DNA of 64,000 nucleotides from Fluviicoccus keumensis (GTDB taxonomy: Bacteria; Pseudomonadota; Gammaproteobacteria; Pseudomonadales; Moraxellaceae): positions 744,001 through 808,000 of the forward strand of contig NZ_SHKX01000010.1 of assembly GCF_004217445.1 (NCBI RefSeq), given 5' to 3'. Every line of letters begins with the position of its first letter. Position 1 is the first letter of the stretch. The translations under genes were made by a program, and so were the position numbers. This document shows positions 45,228-53,882 of the stretch, one piece after another. The notes beneath the pieces were generated by a model. The model was not told the DNA's origin. It ran no database searches and saw only the letters and a list, made by a program, of their open reading frames with translations.

Positions 45228-45296
45228 AGGTGTAAAGTAGGGAAATACAGGTATTTCAAGCCCATGGCCAAGCCATACGGGAAACGTGACGTACTT
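45228..45296. repeat. duplicated divergent promoter segment
   Basis: The intergenic text here matches 40462-40530 without gaps: GTAAAGTAGGGAAAT then, 49 bases after its first base, GAAACGTGACG. It lies between the divergent start codons at 45141 and 45404 and is probably the control region of one or both. Confidence 0.7.
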
Positions 45297-45334
45297 CACA
45301 AAGCGTCAGACGCAGGCCGCTTCAGCAAATTGCC

Positions 45335-45363
45335 TTGACAGTTTTTCACTTCCTGCCTAGCGT
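45335..45363 (+). promoter_or_regulatory. candidate promoter of the 45404 lipoprotein gene
   Basis: A perfect -35 TTGACA at 45335-45340, a 17-base spacer and a poor -10 TAGCGT at 45358-45363, about 40 bases before the start codon. Confidence 0.4.
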
Positions 45364-45403
45364 TTGTTCTGGACGTAATTCAACCAACACGGAAGTTGAG
45401 ATC

Positions 45404-47029
45404 ATGCAAACACGGCATCTGCTTGTGCTTATCCCCATGGCTGTCGGAATCTCCGCCTGCCAGACCCACGCCACGCCACCCAAGTCGTTCGCCCTCGGAG
45501 CGGTTCAGGCCGAAGCGCTGGGCGCCCAGCACCGGGTTGTCTATTCCATCCCCAGATATCAGCCCGGAACCGACAAGGCGGCTCCGCCGAAGGGCCAACC
45601 CCCGGCCGCCTCGGAAGATCCGGCGGTTTCACCGGCCGACAACACCCTGGCCGCCTCCTACAGTGCGTTTTGCGCTGAGCCCAGCCCGGACGCCATGAAT
45701 GCCCTCGCCTCCAGCCTGGGCCTCAACCTGCAAGCCGAGGACAAGCTGAAACTGGGCATGTCGGTTGCCCAGAACATCAGCTCCACCAATATCGGACTGC
45801 GCACCGCCGCCATCCAGGCCCTGCGCGACATCACTTACCGCAACTGCGAAGGCTTCGCCAACGGAGCGATTTCTCCCATCGGCCTGGAAACCCTGCAACG
45901 ACGGTTCCAGAGCACCATGGTTTCCATCCTGGCGATTGAACAGCTGACCGGGGCCGTTACGCCGCCCACGGTAGCGCTGACCGGTAAAGCCGAGGCCATG
46001 GATACCGCCGACTACGCCACGCTGGCCAGCTTGGTGGACAAGAAGGAAACCGAAGTCACCACCTTGACCACCGCACGTGACAACGCCAAGACCAAATACG
46101 ACACCGAGAAGGCAAAAGAGAACAACCAGGAAGCCACGGGTAACGCTGAATCAGACTTGAAACAGGCCCAGGATGCCATGGACAAGGCCAAGGCCGAGCT
46201 GGAGTCGCTGAAAACAGCCATGACGAACCTGATACCTTCCTCTCACGCCAGCAGCCAGACCCTGGCCGCCAATATCGGCAATGGTGGCGGCTCCCGGGTC
46301 TCCGACGCCACCATCGAAAAACTGGCGGCCACGGTTCAGCAAATCACGAAAGATACCTTGGTGCTGGGCTTCGGGAGGGAAGTGTGTACCTCCATTTTGG
46401 GACGCAGTGCCGGCCAGTCCGTTGACAGCGAGGACATCGGCCTGGAACTGATGACCAACCAACTGAAAGCCGCCAATCAACGGATTGATAAAGAAAGCGC
46501 TCGCCTGAAAAAGGAAAAAGGGGCTGACTATGTGCTGGATAACGACCCGGTACTGAAATCGCTGATGGCTCGTCAGACTAATCTGGCGCAACGTATTGCC
46601 GACGGGCAGACCTTCGTCAATCCCGTCGTGCAAAGCTGCATCATCCTGTTGCAGGAAGATATTTCCACGGCGCAGGCCAATATCAACAACGCCAACCTCT
46701 ATGCCACCAAATACTGGGAACTGATGACAGCGTTTACCGGCAAACTTCGCCAAAACCTGAGTGCCGCCGACTACGCTAACGTCGTTGCTGCGCTGAACGG
46801 TAGCGGAGCCGCAGGGGTTGAAGCCCCCGAGGAGGCGCCGCCTGCCATGAAGGTTGCTGACCCCATGAAACCAGCGGTTCCTAAAAAGCCAGCTGCCCCA
46901 AAAAAGCCCGTAGCTACTGCGCCTGCGGCAACACCAGCTGCGGCCGCGGCTGGTGACGGCAAGGCTGGCAGGGGCCCTCTCCCTCCCATTGTGCTTGATC
47001 CGCTGAATAAAAGTCCGGCCAAGCTCTGA
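45404..47029 (+). CDS. coiled-coil lipoprotein of unknown function
   Basis: A 541-residue lipoprotein (VGISAC, Cys at about residue 19). The middle (about 190-300) is strongly helical with AKTKYDTEKAKENNQE and DLKQAQDAMDKAKAEL coiled coils, and a second helical block surrounds LMTNQLKAANQRIDKESARL. The C-terminal ~60 residues are a Pro/Lys/Ala-rich tail (KPAVPKKPAAPKKP). GGAAGTTGAG precedes the ATG. It is divergent from the paralogue operon and shares its duplicated promoter region, so it probably belongs to the same envelope system. Family not recognised. Confidence 0.7.
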   Translation: MQTRHLLVLIPMAVGISACQTHATPPKSFALGAVQAEALGAQHRVVYSIPRYQPGTDKAAPPKGQPPAASEDPAVSPADNTLAASYSAFCAEPSPDAMNALASSLGLNLQAEDKLKLGMSVAQNISSTNIGLRTAAIQALRDITYRNCEGFANGAISPIGLETLQRRFQSTMVSILAIEQLTGAVTPPTVALTGKAEAMDTADYATLASLVDKKETEVTTLTTARDNAKTKYDTEKAKENNQEATGNAESDLKQAQDAMDKAKAELESLKTAMTNLIPSSHASSQTLAANIGNGGGSRVSDATIEKLAATVQQITKDTLVLGFGREVCTSILGRSAGQSVDSEDIGLELMTNQLKAANQRIDKESARLKKEKGADYVLDNDPVLKSLMARQTNLAQRIADGQTFVNPVVQSCIILLQEDISTAQANINNANLYATKYWELMTAFTGKLRQNLSAADYANVVAALNGSGAAGVEAPEEAPPAMKVADPMKPAVPKKPAAPKKPVATAPAATPAAAAAGDGKAGRGPLPPIVLDPLNKSPAKL

Positions 47030-47179
47030 ATCCGGCGAGCCGAGCGGATGTGGTGTATGAACGCGGCGAGAATACCGTGCCGCTGCTGTAAGACGCCGGG
47101 GGCGCTACATAGCTGCTCTTGCGTCCGGCGGAGCGGCGACGCATCCTAGCCGCCAGAACCGCCTCCGGAGCCTTCCCCC

Positions 47180-49501
47180 GTGCCCCTGTTCCCCGCCCTA
47201 TTCCGCCTGCTGCTGTTGACGGCGGCGGCCCTGCTGCCGCTGGCCGCCTCGGCGCAAGTCTCGTGGTCGCGCCAGATCCAGCCCATCTTCGAGAACAAGT
47301 GCGTGGCTTGCCACGCCTGCTACGAATCGCCCTGCCAGCTGAACCTGGGCAGCGCCGACGGCCTGAACCGGGGCGCGACACAGGCGCTGGTCTATGACGG
47401 CGCGCGCACCAAGCCTGCCGCGCCGACGCGGCTGTTTACCGACGCCAACACCGCCGCCGACTGGCGCAAGAAAGGCTTCTACGCGGTGGCGGGTAACGAC
47501 GGGCGCGGCGGTCAGGCGCGGCTGCTGGCGCAAATGCTGGCCCTGGGGCGCGAGAACGGCTTCGTGGCCGGGGAACGGCTGCCGGACGATCTGGTGCTGG
47601 GCGTCACCCGGCAAAATACCTGTCCGGCGGATGACCAGAGCTTCGACAAATACCGGCGCAAGCACCCGCGCGAGGGCATGCCGCTGGGCGTGACCGGCCT
47701 GAGCGACAGTGAATACACGCTGGTCAGCCAGTGGTTGCAGGAAGGCGCGCCAACCGACAACGCGCTGGTGCGCCACGCCCGTCCCGAGGAGCAGGTCCAG
47801 TTGCAACAATGGGAGGCCTTCCTCAACCAGCGCGGCCCGCGCGAGCGGCTGATGGCGCGCTGGCTGTACGAACACCTGTTCCTGGCGCACCTGTATTTCA
47901 GCGACCTACCCGACAGCCAGTTCTTCGAGCTGGTGCGCTCGCATACGCCGCCGGGCAAACCAATACGGATAATCACCACCGCCGCCCCCAACGACGATCC
48001 GCAAGGCCCGGTCTATTACCGGCTGCGGCCGGTGCAAGGCGTCATCGTGCTGAAGACGCACATCACCTTCCCGCTCAGCCCGGCCCTGCTGGCGCGGACC
48101 CGCCAGCAGTTCCTGGCCCCGGCGTGGAAGGCCGGCACCCTGCCCGGCTATGACGAAGCGGCGCGCGCCAATCCCTTCACCACCTTCGCCGCGCTGCCCG
48201 CACGCGGGCGCTACCAGTTCATGCTGGACCACGCCGAGTATTTCGTGCGCACCTTCATCCGCGGTCCGGTATGCCACGGCCAGATCGCCACCGACGTCAT
48301 CCGCGACCAGTTCTGGACCATCTTCCAGAAGCCGGACAGCGACCTGTACATCACCGACCCCGTGCACCGCGCCACCGCCTCGCCACTGCTGGGGCTGGCC
48401 GGGCAGAAGGACGGCCTGCTCGATCTGGCCCCGGAATGGGCGCGGTTCAAGCGTGACCGCAACCTGTACCAGCGCCTGCGCAGCGCCGCCTATGCCGCCG
48501 CCGAACCGCAGGGCGCATCGCTGGACGATGTCTGGAACGGCGACGGCGGGAATCGCAACGCCCTGCTGACCGTCTTCCGCCACTTCGACAGCGCGGCGGT
48601 GCGCCAAGGGCTGATCGGGGAGATTCCGCAAACCTTCTGGCTGATGGACTACCCGCTGTTCGAGCGCACCTATTACGGGCTGGTGGCCAACTTCAACGTC
48701 TTCGGTACGGTATCGCACCAGGCGCAAACACGGCTCTACTTCGACCTGATCCGCAACGGCGCGGAGATCAACTTCCTGCGCCTGCTGCCGCCGAAGGTGC
48801 GGCGCACGGTCTATGACGACTGGTATCAGGGCAGCGGCAAGCTGAAGGTATGGCTGGATTACGGCGAACCCGATACCGGCGCGCCGACCCGCGAAGCCTA
48901 TGCCACCGCCAACCCGCATGACGAACTGGCCGAACGGCTGCTGACCCGCTTCGCCGCCGTCAACGCCCGGCCGGACCCGATCAACCGTTGCGCGGCCGGG
49001 GCGGACTGCAGCCGACCGGAGGCACCGGAGTTCGCCCGCATCGCCGACCGGGCGCTGGCGCGGCTGGCGGCGAAACCGGCGGCGCAGTTGCCGGTGGTGA
49101 AGCTGATGCCGGAACTGACGCTGCTGCGCGTGCGTGACGGCCAGGGCCACCGCGAGGTGTATTCGCTGATCCGCAACCGCGCCCACAGCAACGTCGCCTT
49201 CATGCTGGGCGAGGACTGGCGCTACCAGCCGGAGCAGGACACGCTGACGGTGTTTCCGGGGGTGCAGGGCAGCTATCCCAATTTCGCGTTTGATGTGCCG
49301 TCGGACGAACTGGAGCGCTTTGTGGCGGCGCTGCGGCTGGCGGGGTCGCCGGAAGAATTCCAGGCGGTGGCGGCGCGCTGGGGAGTCAGGCGTACGCGGA
49401 CGGATTTCTGGGAGGTGTTCCATGACTTTACGGCGTACATGCGGGAAACGGAGCCGCGGGAGGCGGGGTTGCTGGATATGAACCGGTGGGAGAATTTTTG
49501 A
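47180..49501 (+). CDS. cti: fatty acid cis/trans isomerase
   Basis: A 773-residue periplasmic haem protein that converts cis- to trans-unsaturated fatty acids in membrane lipids as a rapid response to solvents, heat or toxic chemicals. The signal peptide ends ASAQ, and CVACH (residues about 42-46) is the single CxxCH cytochrome c-type haem site, followed by CYESPCQLNLG. FRGPVCHGQ-like text (FIRGPVCHGQIATDVI) and the C-terminal MRETEPREAGLLDMNRWENF also fit the Cti family in sequence and length. The start is GTG at 47180. It is monocistronic. Confidence 0.93.
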   Translation: MPLFPALFRLLLLTAAALLPLAASAQVSWSRQIQPIFENKCVACHACYESPCQLNLGSADGLNRGATQALVYDGARTKPAAPTRLFTDANTAADWRKKGFYAVAGNDGRGGQARLLAQMLALGRENGFVAGERLPDDLVLGVTRQNTCPADDQSFDKYRRKHPREGMPLGVTGLSDSEYTLVSQWLQEGAPTDNALVRHARPEEQVQLQQWEAFLNQRGPRERLMARWLYEHLFLAHLYFSDLPDSQFFELVRSHTPPGKPIRIITTAAPNDDPQGPVYYRLRPVQGVIVLKTHITFPLSPALLARTRQQFLAPAWKAGTLPGYDEAARANPFTTFAALPARGRYQFMLDHAEYFVRTFIRGPVCHGQIATDVIRDQFWTIFQKPDSDLYITDPVHRATASPLLGLAGQKDGLLDLAPEWARFKRDRNLYQRLRSAAYAAAEPQGASLDDVWNGDGGNRNALLTVFRHFDSAAVRQGLIGEIPQTFWLMDYPLFERTYYGLVANFNVFGTVSHQAQTRLYFDLIRNGAEINFLRLLPPKVRRTVYDDWYQGSGKLKVWLDYGEPDTGAPTREAYATANPHDELAERLLTRFAAVNARPDPINRCAAGADCSRPEAPEFARIADRALARLAAKPAAQLPVVKLMPELTLLRVRDGQGHREVYSLIRNRAHSNVAFMLGEDWRYQPEQDTLTVFPGVQGSYPNFAFDVPSDELERFVAALRLAGSPEEFQAVAARWGVRRTRTDFWEVFHDFTAYMRETEPREAGLLDMNRWENF

Positions 49502-49722
49502 GGGGGCGAGACTAGCCGACCCAATTCTCCGCCATCCGCGCTCCTCCTGTTCAGATGGCGGATGGTCATCCCGACTTTCAACGATAAAATCTTCCGGCAG
49601 AGAGGACAACCGTTCGAAAATAGTGGTGCTGCTAGGAATTTTCCGAAGCACCACTTCATCGCCACATCAGAAAACATATGAGTCCTGTCTTTGGCTAAAG
49701 CAGCAATAATGCTGACAGTACT
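49502..49722. other. intergenic region after cti
   Basis: About 220 bases between cti (+) and the vsr gene (-), which converge. I see no gene, strong hairpin or repeat. Confidence 0.4.
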
Positions 49723-50148
49723 TCAATGTCGGGAGTCTGTAGCCCCTAAGAATTTCCTTACCCTCGCGGATAAGACTTCTTCATCCCTCAGTTGACACTC
49801 CCAAATCACCAGAAACTCCCAACCCGCCCCTTGTAACCTCCGGCAACTTTCCGCATCTCTGGCTGCATTTCCAGCCACCTTCGCCCGCCAGTACTCCGCA
49901 TTCGCCACGGGAACCCGCGAACCGCGCTTGCAGTCATGGCCATGCCAAAAACAACCATGTACGAAAATGACTTTCCGCCGCCCCCGGAAAACCAAGTCGG
50001 GCTTACCCGGCAAATCCTTGGCATGTAATCGATAGCGGAAACCCAAGCTCCAGATCAGCCGCCGCACCTTCATCTCCGGCCCGGTATCACGGGCCTTTAC
50101 GCTCCGCATGATCGACGAGCGTTTTTCTGGAGAGAAGATGTCCGTCAT
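49723..50148 (-). CDS. vsr: very short patch repair endonuclease (Vsr)
   Basis: A 141-residue nuclease that nicks beside T:G mismatches formed when 5-methylcytosine deaminates. It begins MTDIFSPEKRSSIMRSVKARDTGPE, has the catalytic block LPGKPDLVFRGRRKVIFVHGCFWHGHDC and the conserved EYWRAKVAGN and GWEFLVIWECQL segments. It is the third gene of an operon with a C5-methyltransferase and a DUF4928 gene, 5 bases after the latter; this is the typical place for a Vsr that protects the methylated site. Confidence 0.95.
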   Translation of the reverse strand: MTDIFSPEKRSSIMRSVKARDTGPEMKVRRLIWSLGFRYRLHAKDLPGKPDLVFRGRRKVIFVHGCFWHGHDCKRGSRVPVANAEYWRAKVAGNAARDAESCRRLQGAGWEFLVIWECQLRDEEVLSARVRKFLGATDSRH

Positions 50149-50153
50149 ACCAG

Positions 50154-51083
50154 CTAGCCCGCATCAATCCTCAGACTGGGATCGGTTTCATGTTTTTCCA
50201 CAATCTGGTTATAAACTTCCACCAGCTTCTGTAACGTATCCCAACGCGCCGCCGTTTTGAAAAGACTCAACTCATGGAGGTTGGCCGCCAGAAACTGCTC
50301 TGCGTCCATGATGTCGATGCGACCGGCCAAATCCAGGTAAGCAGCTAATCCTTTGGCGACCGTCACGCCATCAGCCAACGTCAGAATGATGGGTTTTGCC
50401 CCAGCGTTGATATTTTCCAGACACTTGCGCACCACCGCTTCACCCGGCGAAGTAGTGATATGAATGATCGTATTGTCTATCACGAAATCCCCGGAGCGTC
50501 CGCTGACCTGATCCGCCACGGACGCGCCGTGATGTTCGATAGTCAGCTCCGGCATCGCCAGCGTCAACTTGGCCCCCACCAGATGCTGCAACATGGCGCC
50601 TTGATACATCGTACCGCTGGATTCCTGCTGACGTTTTTTTGCCTGTGCCAGCAAATCCTGAATAATCGCCTGCATGCTTTTGGCGGGGTCGAACTTCAGG
50701 CGGAACGGCTTGGCCGAGAAATGCTCCCTGACTCTTTCAATCCACCAGCCTTCAACTGCGGCCATATCGGCTAATCCATCAGCCTGCAAGGAGTTCAGAA
50801 AAGCCACATAGTCCTTCATATAGCCTAAGCTGCCTCGACTGGTGCGACCGCCTTCTTCAGCCAGTACAAGCTTGATGCCATAATCATTCAGCACCTTCTG
50901 CACAGCACCTTTACCCAGTCCCAATACCTGACCGGAGCCTTCAGTCACTAACTGAGCAGCATCCAGCGGTAAGCCCTTTTCTTTGGCATAACGAGTGAGA
51001 TGCAGAACCACCGCCAAGGGGCCTTTCCCCCGAATTTTCTTCGCATGACAAAATGCTTGCAGACGGGTTTGCAGATCATCCAC
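50154..51083 (-). CDS. DUF4928 protein, probable type II restriction endonuclease
   Basis: A 309-residue protein found between the methyltransferase and vsr genes. SGDFVIDNTIIHITTSP in the C-terminal half resembles a degenerate PD-(D/E)xK nuclease core (Asp, then a beta strand), and QGAMLQHLVGAKL lies before it. DUF4928 proteins are usual neighbours of C5-methyltransferases and are taken as the cognate restriction enzyme; that role is inferred, and the cut site is unknown. The start overlaps the methyltransferase stop by 8 bases. Confidence 0.8.
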   Translation of the reverse strand: MDDLQTRLQAFCHAKKIRGKGPLAVVLHLTRYAKEKGLPLDAAQLVTEGSGQVLGLGKGAVQKVLNDYGIKLVLAEEGGRTSRGSLGYMKDYVAFLNSLQADGLADMAAVEGWWIERVREHFSAKPFRLKFDPAKSMQAIIQDLLAQAKKRQQESSGTMYQGAMLQHLVGAKLTLAMPELTIEHHGASVADQVSGRSGDFVIDNTIIHITTSPGEAVVRKCLENINAGAKPIILTLADGVTVAKGLAAYLDLAGRIDIMDAEQFLAANLHELSLFKTAARWDTLQKLVEVYNQIVEKHETDPSLRIDAG

Positions 51084-52242
51084 GGCTAGTCGCCTCCACC
51101 AAGGGCTTAAGCAAATGCTGAGCCAACCAACCGGCTACTGGCGCCGCGACAGCGTCGCCCATGGCCTTGTAGCCATCGTTATAACTGCCGGGAATACGGT
51201 AAGTATCGGGTGCCCCCATCAGTCGCGCCGCCTCACGCACCGTCAGCAAACGACTGCGGAGTAGGCCATTTTGCTTGATCACGATAACCTGACGACTGCT
51301 GCCGCCTTCAGGGGTGCGCAAGCAGCCGGAAAGACCGTCAAAGCGCAGTTCCAGTACCTGCTTGCCGTTCCGCGTGCGCTTGTAGCCCGGAGCCACAAAA
51401 CGGACATCATCACCCATCGCGTCGAGGCGCTCCCGATGTTTCGGCGCAATCAGAGCCAGCGTCCGGGCCTCTGTAACCGGATCATGGAATGGCGCATCCC
51501 ATTCAATAACTTCTTCCAGAGACAATAGGGGTGACGCCGGTTCAGGCATATTCCACCAGACCCAGTCACTCAGACCTTCGGCGACCTTGCGAATAGCGCT
51601 GGTGTGCAGCCAATTCGGCCGAGAATCTACCAAGCCGGCAGGAATGCCAACCTCTTTATCAATGGCGATCACAAAGACACGCGGACGGGATTGAGGAGCC
51701 CAGTGGCGGGCGTCCATCAACACCGCCCCAACCTGATAACCGCGCTCCCGCAAGGCTTCATGCAAAGCGCGGTAGTGCGCTCCGTTCGCGGAAGACACCA
51801 GTCCAGCGACATTCTCCGCCACCAAAACCGGGGGCCTCTGGCGCATCTCATCCATAACCCGCAGCCATTCCCACACCAGTCCGCTGCGAGAGGCGTGAAT
51901 ACCGCCAGTCAAACCGGCCAACGACAAATCCTGACAAGGAAAAGAAGCCCATGCCATGGGTGTGGCGGGCAGTTGACGCCCCTTGATGTCGGTAATGGAG
52001 CCCAGCTTGAAATGACCGGAGCCGTGATTGGCGTGATAGACGATGGCCTTTTTGGCACAGATATCATTCGCCCACACAGGGCGAAAGCTGTCCCTCATCC
52101 CTTGAGCAACTAAACCGCTGCCCGCGAAAAATTCCAGAAACGGAATTTTCCCCTGATCACCTGATGTGTCAGGTGTTGCGGCTGCAGCAAAATAATTGGG
52201 GGATTCGAGTTCGAATTCCATGGGCGGTCCGCCATTATCCAT
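51076..52242 (-). CDS. DNA (cytosine-5) methyltransferase
   Basis: An enzyme of about 388 residues that transfers a methyl group from AdoMet to cytosine C5. Conserved motifs in order are FLEFFAGSGLVAQGM (motif I), SFPCQDLSLAG (motif IV, catalytic Cys), VAENVAGLV (motif VI), QSRPRVFVIA (motif VIII) and YKAMGDAVAAPVAGWLAQHL (motif X). The start is uncertain: a -10-like TATAAT at 52264-52259 overlaps the most upstream ATG (52260), so 52242 or 52221 is more likely. It is the first gene of a methyltransferase-nuclease-Vsr operon. Confidence 0.93.
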   Translation of the reverse strand: MDNGGPPMEFELESPNYFAAAATPDTSGDQGKIPFLEFFAGSGLVAQGMRDSFRPVWANDICAKKAIVYHANHGSGHFKLGSITDIKGRQLPATPMAWASFPCQDLSLAGLTGGIHASRSGLVWEWLRVMDEMRQRPPVLVAENVAGLVSSANGAHYRALHEALRERGYQVGAVLMDARHWAPQSRPRVFVIAIDKEVGIPAGLVDSRPNWLHTSAIRKVAEGLSDWVWWNMPEPASPLLSLEEVIEWDAPFHDPVTEARTLALIAPKHRERLDAMGDDVRFVAPGYKRTRNGKQVLELRFDGLSGCLRTPEGGSSRQVIVIKQNGLLRSRLLTVREAARLMGAPDTYRIPGSYNDGYKAMGDAVAAPVAGWLAQHLLKPLVEATSRG

Positions 52243-52258
52243 GTGGGTAATTTCCGCC

Positions 52259-52277
52259 ATTATAGGGTACGAGTACC
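52259..52277 (-). promoter_or_regulatory. promoter and palindromic operator of the restriction-modification operon
   Basis: On the minus strand a perfect TATAAT lies at 52264-52259. Immediately upstream, GGTAC-GA-GTACC (52266-52277) is a perfect inverted repeat with 5-base arms in the spacer between -35 and -10, where a bound repressor would block RNA polymerase. A controller protein or the methyltransferase itself could bind there. Confidence 0.45.
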
Positions 52278-52363
52278 TTGGTGAACTATGAAGAATCATC
52301 AGGACGCGACGGCTGGTGACGCCGACAAGACGAGCCTCTAAAACAGCATCATTTTGTTTCCTA

Positions 52364-53092
52364 TTAGCCCTTCGGCCTCACCCCCGACCTCCCCCCGTCC
52401 AGCGCAACCACCTGCCCGGTCATCCACGACGCCTCGCCGGACAGCAGGAAACGCGCCAGCGCCGCCACCTCCTCCGGCTCGCCGACACGCGGCAGCGGAT
52501 GCAGTTCCGCCAGCGCCTGCGCGGTCTTCTCGTTGGCCAGCAACCCGGCGGCCAGGCCGGTGCGGGTCAGCGACGGGGCGATGGCGTTGACACGGATGCG
52601 CGGGGCCAGCTCGGCGGCCAGCGCCAGCACCAGCCCGTTGACCGCTCCCTTCGCCATGGCAATCGACGCATGCATCGGATAACCGTTCAGCGCCGCGACG
52701 CTGGAAAACAGCAGCACCGACGCGCCGGACTCGCAGCTTTTCAAAGCAGGCAGGGCCGCCTGCACCGCCAGCGCCGCGCCCAGCGCGTTCAGGCGATAAT
52801 CGCGCAGGGCATCGGCTTCGGTCAGGCGGGCCAGCGACTTCAGCGTGATACTGCCGACGGCATAGACCAGCCCGGAAAGCCGTGGCCCGGCTTCGGCCTG
52901 TACCTGGGCGAACGATGCCGGTTCCAGCACATCCGCAACGGTGTAAGGCGCATCCAGTTCGGCGGCCAACGCCGCCAGCGGTTCGGCGCGGCGTCCGGCC
53001 AGGTGCACGCGGCGACCTTCGGCATGCAGCCGCCGCGCCAGCGCGGAGCCGATGCCGCCGTTGGCGCCGTAGATCAGGACAGGATCGGTCAT
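52364..53092 (-). CDS. short-chain dehydrogenase/reductase (SDR)
   Basis: A 242-residue NAD(P)-dependent oxidoreductase. The cofactor motif is YGANGGIGSALARRLH (8-23), the catalytic Ser lies in VLLFSSVAAL and a segment YPMHASIAMAKGAVNGL follows. In classical SDRs this position reads YxxxK; here it is HASIAMAK, so the usual Tyr is replaced by His unless the alignment is shifted, while the Lys is kept. MTDPVLIYG is the natural start. Single gene on the minus strand. Confidence 0.87.
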   Translation of the reverse strand: MTDPVLIYGANGGIGSALARRLHAEGRRVHLAGRRAEPLAALAAELDAPYTVADVLEPASFAQVQAEAGPRLSGLVYAVGSITLKSLARLTEADALRDYRLNALGAALAVQAALPALKSCESGASVLLFSSVAALNGYPMHASIAMAKGAVNGLVLALAAELAPRIRVNAIAPSLTRTGLAAGLLANEKTAQALAELHPLPRVGEPEEVAALARFLLSGEASWMTGQVVALDGGRSGVRPKG

Positions 53093-53179
53093 GAGTATCT
53101 CCGAAGGTTTGCGACAGGATAACGGCCCCGGCGGAGAGCGCCAGGTAGTCAAGCCATGGACGGGATGCACCCGGCTACA

Positions 53180-53737
53180 TCAGTAGCCGAACAACCCCAC
53201 CAGGCCCGCGCCGGCCAGCAAGCCCACCACCAGCATGAACATCGGTTGCAGCAACAGCGAGGACGACGGGCGGTGCGCTTGGCTGACGACGGCTTCCAGT
53301 TGCTCCGTTTCCACATCCTGGGCGGCCAGCAGCACCTTGACCAACGCCTCGGTCATGGGTGAAGTGAACTTGTAGGGGTCGAACTTGCCCAGATGCTGTT
53401 CACGCAGGAACTGGCGGATTTCCCGGTCCAGCATGGCGTACTTCATTTCCCAATCCTGGAAGGCCCGCTCCCGGATCGGCAGGCGGCTGAGCACCCGCAG
53501 GTCGGTGTGGCGGTCGTCCTGCTGCAACTGCGCCAACAGTCGGTCAATGGCGGCTTCCTCGCCTTCCAGGCACTGGAAGAACACGCCGTTGGCGTAATAC
53601 AGCGCGCCCACCAGATTGCGGCGCTGGTTGTTGATGCGGGACTGCGACAGGATCCCGGCGACCTGCTGGTCCATTCCATTGACCGTATAAGGTTTGAAGG
53701 TAGCTCTGCTGACGTAACACAAACGGATAAGCGACAT
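53180..53737 (-). CDS. BLUF domain blue-light sensor with C-terminal membrane helix
   Basis: A 185-residue protein. Residues 1 to about 100 are a BLUF flavin domain: RLCYVSRAT with Tyr8, the INNQRRNLVGALYY block with Asn36/37, and GVFFQCLEGEE with Gln55 supply the light-sensing residues. The C-terminus ends in a membrane helix (PMFMLVVGLLAGAGLVGLFG), unusual for short BLUF proteins. It lies about 145 bases downstream of the GGDEF-EAL gene on the same strand, and light control of c-di-GMP turnover is an attractive inference. Confidence 0.9.
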   Translation of the reverse strand: MSLIRLCYVSRATFKPYTVNGMDQQVAGILSQSRINNQRRNLVGALYYANGVFFQCLEGEEAAIDRLLAQLQQDDRHTDLRVLSRLPIRERAFQDWEMKYAMLDREIRQFLREQHLGKFDPYKFTSPMTEALVKVLLAAQDVETEQLEAVVSQAHRPSSSLLLQPMFMLVVGLLAGAGLVGLFGY

Positions 53738-53882
53738 GGCAACCTCGGCTAATCAGAAGGACAAAGACATGCGGCGGAGCACAGATGTCCACGAAATGTC
53801 CTATACAGATTAGAGAGATAGCGAACGGACTGTGTACCACAGATACTGAACAGCTTGTTTTTTGTGTAACCGGCGGGCGGCT

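Noticed and set aside
47906..49654. 582-codon open frame on the minus strand
   Set aside because: Antisense to cti, which has a haem site and family motifs.
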